The position numbers and the translations under genes are program-made. Shown piece after piece: positions 1 to 7,057 of a stretch of DNA of 7,057 nt (positions are counted from its first letter, which is position 1; the number at the start of each line of letters is the position of its first letter). The notes beneath the pieces were generated by a model. That model was not told the origin of the DNA. It made no database searches and worked only from the letters and a program-made list of their open reading frames with translations. Where the stretch lies: contig DOMU01000226.1 of NCBI GenBank assembly GCA_003509305.1, forward strand, positions 2,322 to 9,378. The letters run 5' to 3'. The stretch comes from Desulfobulbaceae bacterium. GTDB lineage: Bacteria > Desulfobacterota > Desulfobulbia > Desulfobulbales > Desulfocapsaceae.

Positions 1-347
1 GCCAAAGCGTTGAGTAAAGCCAGGGGCCGCTGCCCGCCTGGCAGGATGAATTCCCCGGCGGGCAGGCGACGGTCGCGCCGCGAAAGTTTGGCGAGAATCT
101 GGAAAGAAAAAAGCTCGCCATGGCCCCTGGTAATCAGGGAGGCATCAGCGAGCAGCGCGGCAATTTTTTTCAGGGAACTGCCTTTGGCAATGACCACGGT
201 GACGGTTTTATCCGCTGGCAAGGGCGCTGGGGTCAGCAAGTAGCCGATGCTCCACACCAAAGCCAGCATCAATAACAGCCACAGCACGGTCAGCGGATAA
301 CGCCCACGCCGGGAGATACTTGGATGCTTGCTCTCTTCGTCTGTCAT
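1..347 (-). CDS. mltG: Endolytic murein transglycosylase MltG (YceG-like), N-terminal part, runs off left edge
   Basis: MltG is an inner-membrane lytic transglycosylase that cuts nascent peptidoglycan glycan strands and so sets their length. Only the first 115 codons are present. Reading from the ATG at 347: a short charged cytoplasmic tail (MTDEESKHPSISRRGR), one transmembrane helix at about residues 18-38, then the start of the periplasmic LysM-like domain. That domain shows the family pattern VVIAKGSSLKKIAALLADAS (residues 51-70), followed by LPAGEFILPGG (95-105), which matches the usual 'GEY-LPPG' turn. The catalytic Glu of the YceG domain would lie outside the window. The ATG sits 5 bases after the lon stop, with no strong Shine-Dalgarno sequence, so it is probably co-transcribed and perhaps translationally coupled with lon. 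The family call rests on the N-terminal pattern only, but the TM helix and both motifs agree with it. Confidence 0.85.
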   Translation of the reverse strand, partial: MTDEESKHPSISRRGRYPLTVLWLLLMLALVWSIGYLLTPAPLPADKTVTVVIAKGSSLKKIAALLADASLITRGHGELFSFQILAKLSRRDRRLPAGEFILPGGQRPLALLNAL

Positions 348-352
348 GACCG

Positions 353-2752
<2,400 letters not shown>

Positions 2753-2757
2753 GGGGT

Positions 2758-2763
2758 CTCCTT
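2758..2763 (-). promoter_or_regulatory. Ribosome binding site that decides the lon start
   Basis: On the minus strand AAGGAG is followed by ACCCC and then GTG at 2752-2750. This is a near-perfect Shine-Dalgarno sequence at 5-nt spacing. The upstream GTG at 2821 and the internal ATG 10 codons downstream have nothing comparable, so this site fixes the start of Lon. Confidence 0.8.
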
Positions 2764-2802
2764 GGAAGTGCGTGGGAATGTCAGGGAAATGACGCTGGCT
2801 TC

Positions 2803-2812
2803 TTTCGCGAAA
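2803..2812. promoter_or_regulatory. Perfect 10-bp palindrome in the lon leader
   Basis: TTTCGCGAAA reads the same on both strands and lies roughly 50-60 nt downstream of the predicted lon start site. It could be a small operator half-turn or chance. No second copy was noticed in the window, so function is speculative. Confidence 0.2.
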
Positions 2813-2869
2813 TTGCGGCACCGGCTGGTAAAAACAGCGGGCCGCCTTGCGGAAAAAATAAACCGGGTA

Positions 2870-2898
2870 ATGCTAAACACTGGTACCGGTGAAGTCAA
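2870..2898 (-). promoter_or_regulatory. Predicted sigma-70 type promoter for lon
   Basis: On the minus strand, TTGACT (2898-2893, 5 of 6 to consensus) is followed by a 17-nt spacer and TAGCAT (2875-2870, 4 of 6). Transcription would begin near 2863 and leave a leader of about 110 nt before the GTG at 2752. I looked for a heat-shock (sigma-32 type) -10 box such as CCCCAT at the right distance and did not see one. Prediction by eye only. Confidence 0.55.
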
Positions 2899-2927
2899 GC
2901 GCTGGCGCTCCGGGGCGAAAACCACGC

Positions 2928-2950
2928 CGACAGCCATCGCTGGCTTGTCG
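2928..2950. promoter_or_regulatory. Bulged inverted repeat between the divergent promoters (candidate operator)
   Basis: The left arm CGACAGCCA (2928-2936) and right arm TGGCTTGTCG (2941-2950) pair over 9 bp, with a single extra T at 2945 and a TCGC centre. The element lies upstream of both predicted promoters and its right end overlaps the predicted -35 box of the plus-strand promoter. A transcription factor site that represses the plus-strand gene, or acts on both directions, would fit. The arms and position are seen directly; the role is inferred. Confidence 0.35.
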
Positions 2951-2973
2951 CCCGGCGGCTTCCTCTGTAAACT
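2945..2973 (+). promoter_or_regulatory. Candidate promoter for the YejA-like gene
   Basis: TTGTCG (2945-2950, 4 of 6) is followed by a 17-nt spacer and TAAACT (2968-2973, 4 of 6). This predicts a start near 2980 and a leader of about 45 nt before the ATG at 3025. It is weaker than the lon promoter, and other poor -35/-10 pairs can be drawn further downstream, so the choice is tentative. Confidence 0.35.
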
Positions 2974-3024
2974 GTTTGCGGCTTGCTCTTATTTTTTCAT
3001 ATTCCCATACCTCAAAAATATCCC

Positions 3025-4830
3025 ATGCATAAAGTCCGCGTCTTGTCGCCGCTCTTCGTCTTGCTGTTTGGTTTGATTATAAAGCTGGCCACCGCCGGAA
3101 ACGCTGCCGCCGCCCATGGTATATCAATTGATGGCAGCCTGAAATATCCCGCCGGATTCACCGCCTTTTCTTATGTCAATCCGGAGGCGCCGAAGGGGAA
3201 AAGTGTGGTCTTGCCGGCAATGGGCGCTTTTGACAAGATGAATCCTTATACGCTGAAGGGGACGCCGCCGTTTGGTCTCGGCGAGCTGGTATTCGAGACT
3301 CTGGCTGTGCCCAGTCTCGACGAGCCGTTTGCCGAATACGGTCTTTTGGCTAAGGATATGAGCCTCGCCGCCGATAGATTGTCCGTCACCTTCACCCTCG
3401 ACCCCGCCGCCCGCTTTTCCAACGGGCAAGAGGTGACGGCGGAAGATGTTGTCTTTTCGCTTGAAACCATGAAGAGTGGCGCGGTACATCCATTTTTTCC
3501 CCAATACTATCAGGATATTGATCACGCCGAGATCATCGCCCCCGGCGTCGTGCGTTTCGTCTTCAAACGGGTCAATCGCGAGCTGCATATGATTGCCGGG
3601 CAACTGCCGGTTTTCTCAAAAAAAGACTATATAAGCAAAAATGGCATGACCGGGATGCAGATTCCCGTGGGTTCCGGCCCCTATATTGTTGAGACGGTCA
3701 ATCCCGGCAAGTTGATCAGCTACCGCCGCAATCCCGATTATTGGGCGAAAAATCACCCAACCCGGCGCGGCATGTACAATTTCGATACGATTACGGTCAA
3801 GTATTTCAAAGATCCGGTGGTGACACTCGAGGCCTTCAAGGCTGGGGAATTCGATTTTCTTCCGGTCAACATTGCCAAGCAGTGGGCGCGGAATATGGAC
3901 GGCGGCCCGTTCACCAGCGGCAGGTTGATAAAAAAACAGTTTCCCCACCACAACAACGCTGGAATGCAGGGATTTGTCATGAACACACGCCGGAAAATCT
4001 TCGCCGATCGCAGAACCCGGCAGGCCATGGGGCTGGCGCTCGATTTTGAATGGACCAACAAGACACTGTATTTCGGCCAGTATCGCCGTAGTGAGTCGTT
4101 TTTCAGCAACTCACCGCTGGCTGCCACCGGCTTGCCGCAGGGCCTCGAATTGCGCTATCTCGAAGAGTTGCGCCACCTGCTGCCAGCGGAGGTATTTACA
4201 ACGCCGCCGCGGGCGCCGGTGGCTGGCAGTGCCCAGGCGTTGCGGCGAAATCTGCGGCACGCCAAAACACTGTTGGCTGAATCAGGTTGGCAGGTAAAAG
4301 ATGGCGTGCTGCGCAATGCCGCCGACGAACCGTTTCAGTTCGAGATTCTTCTGGCCAATCCGGCCTTTGAAAGGGTGATGGCCGCTTATGTCGAAAATCT
4401 GGCGAAATTAGGTATGAAGGTGAGCTACCGCACCATCGACCCGGCGGTCTATACCGAACGCATCCGCAACTTCAATTTTGATATGATTGTCGAAGTCTAT
4501 GGCCAGTCGCAGTCGCCGGGCAATGAGCAGCGCAATTTCTGGTCATCCGCCGCCGCTGGCCAACCCGGCTCCGACAATTACGCCGGCATTGACGATAAAG
4601 CCATCGACACCCTGATTGATAAAGTCATCTACGCTGACACCCAGGAAGAACTGACCGCGGCGTGCCGCGCCCTCGACCGCGCCCTGTGGTACGGCTACTA
4701 CCTGGTGCCGAACTGGTACATTGACAACCACCGCATTGGCTACCGAAATACTTTCGGCCAGCCGGAAAAACCGCCGCTGTTTTATCATCCCTATCAACTG
4801 CTGTGGACTTGGTGGGGCGCGGGAAAATGA
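3025..4830 (+). CDS. yejA: Periplasmic peptide-binding protein of the YejA type (SBP family 5)
   Basis: Extracellular solute-binding protein that captures oligopeptides for an ABC importer. The family reference, YejA of the YejABEF system, also takes up microcin C. The product is 601 residues, about the usual YejA length. Residues 1-30 form a Sec signal peptide: basic MHKVR, a hydrophobic core, then an AAAA|HG type signal peptidase I site. No lipobox Cys is present, so the protein should be soluble. YejA hallmarks follow: HGISIDGSLKYP (31-42), YVNPEAPKGK (50-59), SLDEPFAEYGLLA (97-109), NGQEVTAEDVVFS (133-145), VGSGPYIVE (215-223) and NPDYW (236-240), and the protein ends in a typical Trp-rich WTWW tail. 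The ATG at 3025 is chosen because it starts the signal peptide; the frame also opens at a TTG at 2983. Neither start has a clear Shine-Dalgarno sequence. No permease or ATPase gene adjoins it. Confidence 0.88.
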   Translation: MHKVRVLSPLFVLLFGLIIKLATAGNAAAAHGISIDGSLKYPAGFTAFSYVNPEAPKGKSVVLPAMGAFDKMNPYTLKGTPPFGLGELVFETLAVPSLDEPFAEYGLLAKDMSLAADRLSVTFTLDPAARFSNGQEVTAEDVVFSLETMKSGAVHPFFPQYYQDIDHAEIIAPGVVRFVFKRVNRELHMIAGQLPVFSKKDYISKNGMTGMQIPVGSGPYIVETVNPGKLISYRRNPDYWAKNHPTRRGMYNFDTITVKYFKDPVVTLEAFKAGEFDFLPVNIAKQWARNMDGGPFTSGRLIKKQFPHHNNAGMQGFVMNTRRKIFADRRTRQAMGLALDFEWTNKTLYFGQYRRSESFFSNSPLAATGLPQGLELRYLEELRHLLPAEVFTTPPRAPVAGSAQALRRNLRHAKTLLAESGWQVKDGVLRNAADEPFQFEILLANPAFERVMAAYVENLAKLGMKVSYRTIDPAVYTERIRNFNFDMIVEVYGQSQSPGNEQRNFWSSAAAGQPGSDNYAGIDDKAIDTLIDKVIYADTQEELTAACRALDRALWYGYYLVPNWYIDNHRIGYRNTFGQPEKPPLFYHPYQLLWTWWGAGK

Positions 4831-4897
4831 GGTGCCGGGGTGGGGTGAGTCGCGCCAAGGTCATCGAACAAATCTTTGTATTGAGCAGGTGTGAGTC

Positions 4898-5935
4898 ATG
4901 GCCGATAATTGGTACGAAATAATCGAATTGTCCCCGACCGCATCCCCGGAGGAGATCAGGAAACAGTACCACTTTCTTTGCAAAGTGTGGCATCCTGACA
5001 GATTTTCCAGCGGTCTGGATAAAGCGAGGGCTGAAGAGAAGATGAAAAAGATCAACGCCGCTTACACGGTGTTGTCCGACCCTGGCAAACGCGCTGCTTA
5101 TGATGCCGGACGGGCTTTACAAGGAGCCTGGGAAGAAAAAGGGCGGCGGTGGCGGGAGGAGGCTTGGTGGGAAAAAGAAAACGGGGCGGAACAATCAGTA
5201 ACCGTCCAGCATACGGGACGGTTGTGGCGACGGCTGTTTTTCGCGGTCTCGATTCCTTTGGTTCTCGTTGCTGTTGTTTGGATTGTTTATGCGGTCAATC
5301 ACCGCACGCCTTCTCATCCCACCGCCCAGGCACAGACAACTGGCATCCGAACAGTTGATGTTAGCAAAACCAGATTGGCCGCCGAGCGGGGTAACGCGCA
5401 GGCTCAGAATATTCTTGGCGTTTTGTACGCCAAAGGCCAGGGCGTAACCCGGAATTACCAAGAGGCGGTGAATTGGTATCGAAGAGCGGCGGCACAGGGC
5501 AACGCGCAGGCCCAGAACAATCTTGGCTTTATGTACGCCCAAGGCCTGGGTGTGACACGGGATTATCTTGAAGCGGTGAATTGGTATCGAAAAGCGGCGG
5601 AACAGGGCCATGCCGACGCCCAGGGCAATCTTGGCAACAGATACTACAACGGCCAGGGCGTGATGCGGGATTATGACGAGGCGATAAAATGGTACCGCCT
5701 GGCCGCTGAACATGGCAACGTCAACGCTCAGCGTATTCTTGGTGTTATGTACGCCAAAGGCCAGGGCGTGCCGCAGGATTATACCGAAGGTTACACCTGG
5801 TTGATGGTAGCTGCCGCTAATGGGGCGGATGTAAAGGCAAACCAACAATTTTTCCAAGAGCGGATGACCGATTGGCAAATTGAAGCGGCTGGGCGGCGGG
5901 CCAAAGAGATTCTGGCGAGGCTGAAGCAGAAGTAG
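4898..5935 (+). CDS. Membrane-anchored J-domain protein with four Sel1 repeats
   Basis: 345 residues. Residues 4-72 form a complete J-domain, with NWYEIIEL at the start, the DnaK-stimulating HPD triplet at 32-34, and AAYTVLSDPGKRAAYD in helices III-IV. A charged linker rich in Trp, Glu and Arg precedes one transmembrane helix at about 113-133. The RLWRR just before the helix predicts a cytoplasmic N-terminus and periplasmic C-terminus. Four 36-residue Sel1-like repeats follow (166-309), ending in the tail RMTDWQIEAAGRRA. Family knowledge: J-domains recruit DnaK/Hsp70, and Sel1 repeats are alpha-solenoid scaffolds for protein contacts. Inference: it couples cytosolic DnaK to an envelope partner; the partner is unknown. 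AGGTG lies 6 bases before the ATG. The 67-bp G-rich gap after yejA holds no obvious terminator or promoter, so co-transcription is possible. It lacks the zinc-finger and C-terminal domains of true DnaJ, so it is a type III J-protein. Confidence 0.88.
   Translation: MADNWYEIIELSPTASPEEIRKQYHFLCKVWHPDRFSSGLDKARAEEKMKKINAAYTVLSDPGKRAAYDAGRALQGAWEEKGRRWREEAWWEKENGAEQSVTVQHTGRLWRRLFFAVSIPLVLVAVVWIVYAVNHRTPSHPTAQAQTTGIRTVDVSKTRLAAERGNAQAQNILGVLYAKGQGVTRNYQEAVNWYRRAAAQGNAQAQNNLGFMYAQGLGVTRDYLEAVNWYRKAAEQGHADAQGNLGNRYYNGQGVMRDYDEAIKWYRLAAEHGNVNAQRILGVMYAKGQGVPQDYTEGYTWLMVAAANGADVKANQQFFQERMTDWQIEAAGRRAKEILARLKQK
5393..5824 (+). repeat. Four in-frame 108-bp tandem repeats encoding Sel1 units
   Basis: The units are 5393-5500, 5501-5608, 5609-5716 and 5717-5824, each exactly 108 bp (36 codons). 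Each translates to the pattern 'AQ-x-x-LG-x-x-YA-x-GQGV-x-x-DY-x-EA-x-x-WY-x-x-AA-x-x-G'. Units 1 and 2 are close at DNA level, both starting AACGCGCAGG and sharing GTGAATTGGTATCGAA. Units 1 and 4 share a 22-base identical stretch at 5424-5445 and 5748-5769, exactly three periods apart. The array grew by tandem duplication. Confidence 0.85.
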
Positions 5936-6037
5936 CGACGATGGACAATCCCTTCCAACTCAATCCCTGGTGATTTCCGGAAGCGCATTGGCGGTCCGCC
6001 TGGCTTTGGCGCGGTTAGAAACAGGCTTGATGAGTAA
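5936..6037. other. Convergent intergenic gap, no clear terminator
   Basis: 102 bp between the stop codons of the J-domain gene (plus) and the thioesterase gene (minus). It holds GGCGGTCCGCC (5990-6000) and a competing 4-bp stem at 5997-6011. Neither has a following T-run on either strand. Nothing else was recognised. Confidence 0.4.
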
Positions 6038-6514
6038 TCATTTTGGAAAGTCCCGCCACAACTGCAACGTCCTGGCGTCGATTTCCACCGGTTTGCCGCC
6101 GGCGACGGCGATGGCGCAGTGCTCGGTCGAGCCAAGGCAAGAGATTTCCCCGCTCTCGGCCTTGGTAATAATGTAGTCGAAACGCGCTTTGACCAGGCCG
6201 ATGGCCGCTGGCCGTGTGTGGATATACATCAGGTCGTCGTAACGAAGCGGTGAATGGTAGCTCAGTTCGGTTTTGATGACCGGATAGACGTAGCCGTTTT
6301 CCTCGACCTGTTTATAGGGATAATTGGCGTCACGCATGAACTCGGCCCGGCCAAACTCGAAGTAGCGCAGGTAGTTGGCGTGATAGACCACTTGAGAACG
6401 ATCGGTATCGACATAGAGAACGCGCATCGCCGAGCGGTGCCAGACGAGACCACTGTTCTGGTCACGGATAAAAGGAGGATCGATTGGTTCTGGTAAAAAA
6501 GGTTTCGGTCGCAT
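6038..6514 (-). CDS. Acyl-CoA/acyl-ACP thioesterase, 4HBT (hot-dog) fold, YbgC/FadM-like
   Basis: 158 residues. Hydrolyses an acyl thioester (CoA or carrier protein) to the free acid; the substrate cannot be read from the sequence. The family signature is clear: RVLYVDTDRSQVVYHANYLR (31-50), with the expected catalytic Asp at 38 in DTD, followed by FEFGRAEFMR and the core strand 'KTELSYHSPLRYDD'. The usual 'DTDAxG' is DTDRSQ here, so Ala-Gly positions are replaced near the active site. About 22-25 residues precede the normal first strand, which is longer than typical YbgC. The ATG at 6514 is supported by GGGGA 5 nt upstream and by its one-base overlap with the stop of the preceding ketosynthase gene (TAATG); the internal ATG at codon 30 lacks a ribosome binding site. 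The overlap implies translational coupling and a shared pathway with the synthase. Confidence 0.88.
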   Translation of the reverse strand: MRPKPFLPEPIDPPFIRDQNSGLVWHRSAMRVLYVDTDRSQVVYHANYLRYFEFGRAEFMRDANYPYKQVEENGYVYPVIKTELSYHSPLRYDDLMYIHTRPAAIGLVKARFDYIITKAESGEISCLGSTEHCAIAVAGGKPVEIDARTLQLWRDFPK

Positions 6515-7057
6515 TACATTCCCCGGAAAACGAGACAGCAGTTAGTGCCGCCAAAGCCAAATGAATTTGACAGGACAAACTCGTGGGCGTGGCGGCGGGC
6601 GTGGTTGCCGACGACATCGAGATCGGCAAGATCCGGGTCGGCGATATGGTTGACGGTGGGCAACACCAACCCCTGGCGCATGGCTTCAATGGCGAAGACC
6701 GCCTCAATGGCGGCGGAGGCGCCGAGGCTGTGGCCAACCTGGGATTTGTTGGCCGAGATCGGAATATTTGGCAGGTGTTCGCCAAAGACATCACGCAGAC
6801 AAGCGGCTTCGGTGTTGTCACCGGCCTTGGTCGAGGTGCCGTGGGCGTTGATGGCGCCGATATTTGCCGGGCTGAGCGCCGCATCGTCCAGCGCCAGCCG
6901 CATTGCCTGGCTGACGGTCTGCCGGTTTGGCCGGGTGAAGTGGTGGGCGTCGGAATTCCAGCCGATACCAAGCACCTCGGCCCTGGCGGTAAGGCCATGC
7001 GCTTCGGCCACGTCCGCCGCCGCCAGCACCAGCACCGCCGCTCCTTCGGCCAGTACG
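6514..7057 (-). CDS. Beta-ketoacyl synthase (FabF/KAS II-like), C-terminal part, runs off right edge
   Basis: Carbon-carbon condensing enzyme that joins an acyl chain to malonyl-ACP with loss of CO2. The last 180 codons are present, of about 410 in the family. Visible pieces: LAEGAAVLVL at the window edge, INAHGTST with the first catalytic His (codon 6841-6843), ANKSQVGHSLGA with the conserved Lys (6745-6747) and second catalytic His (6730-6732), and the C-terminal glycine loop NSFGFGGTN. The active-site Cys lies outside the window. It is a stand-alone type II protein, ending shortly after the glycine loop with no fused domain. It is not next to acpP or mltG in the usual housekeeping arrangement but directly upstream of a thioesterase with overlapping stop and start, which hints at a dedicated fatty-acid, aryl-polyene or polyketide-like cluster. 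That reading is inference; a housekeeping fabF copy remains possible. Confidence 0.88.
   Translation of the reverse strand, partial: VLAEGAAVLVLAAADVAEAHGLTARAEVLGIGWNSDAHHFTRPNRQTVSQAMRLALDDAALSPANIGAINAHGTSTKAGDNTEAACLRDVFGEHLPNIPISANKSQVGHSLGASAAIEAVFAIEAMRQGLVLPTVNHIADPDLADLDVVGNHARRHAHEFVLSNSFGFGGTNCCLVFRGM

Noticed and set aside
2870..2898. Heat-shock (sigma-32) promoter for lon
   Set aside because: CTTGACTT resembles the -35 part, but no CCCCAT-like -10 follows at suitable spacing; the sigma-70 reading fits better.
5195..5878. 227-aa minus-strand open frame with internal repetition
   Set aside because: It is antisense to the J/Sel1 gene and its repetition only mirrors the Sel1 108-bp units.
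5941..5973. Ten-codon frame ATG...TGA just after the J-domain gene
   Set aside because: Too short, no ribosome binding site and no comparative support.
5990..6011. GC-rich inverted repeats as a bidirectional terminator
   Set aside because: GGCGG-T-CCGCC has a one-base centre, the alternative stem is only 4 bp, and no T-run follows on either strand.
6462..6998. 178-aa minus-strand frame overlapping the ketosynthase
   Set aside because: It is out of frame with the ketosynthase, whose catalytic motifs are intact in its own frame; this one is Pro/Ser/Thr-rich noise.

Overview
The window looks like ordinary chromosome of a Gram-negative bacterium, moderately GC-rich. It carries a periplasmic binding protein with a Sec signal peptide, an inner-membrane MltG and Lon. 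The wording of Lon and of the ketosynthase/thioesterase pair reminds me of Deltaproteobacteria (Desulfuromonadales-like). That assignment is an impression from sequence feel, not a database result. I see no insertion sequence, integrase, tRNA, rRNA or CRISPR array.

Layout. Left block, minus strand: lon (ATP-dependent protease La, complete) is followed after 5 bases by the 5' part of mltG (endolytic murein transglycosylase), which runs off the left edge. Centre: a 272-bp divergent region holds predicted promoters for both directions and a bulged inverted repeat between the two start sites. Middle block, plus strand: a YejA-type peptide-binding protein with no permease genes beside it, then a membrane protein with a cytoplasmic J-domain, one transmembrane helix and four Sel1 repeats. 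Right block, minus strand, convergent with the middle block: the 3' end of a FabF-like beta-ketoacyl synthase whose stop overlaps the start of a 4-hydroxybenzoyl-CoA-thioesterase-fold (YbgC/FadM-like) thioesterase.

How they fit together. Lon and the J-domain protein both belong to protein quality control, and MltG and YejA both act at the envelope (glycan release, peptide uptake). The synthase/thioesterase pair is a separate unit that probably continues to the right into a fatty-acid or polyketide-like cluster. I find no clearly new system. The points most worth a second look are the J-TM-Sel1 protein beside an orphan peptide-binding protein, the dyad in the divergent promoter region, and the synthase/thioesterase pair whose remaining cluster lies outside the window. 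Lon very probably starts at the GTG at 2752, not at the longer GTG at 2821.
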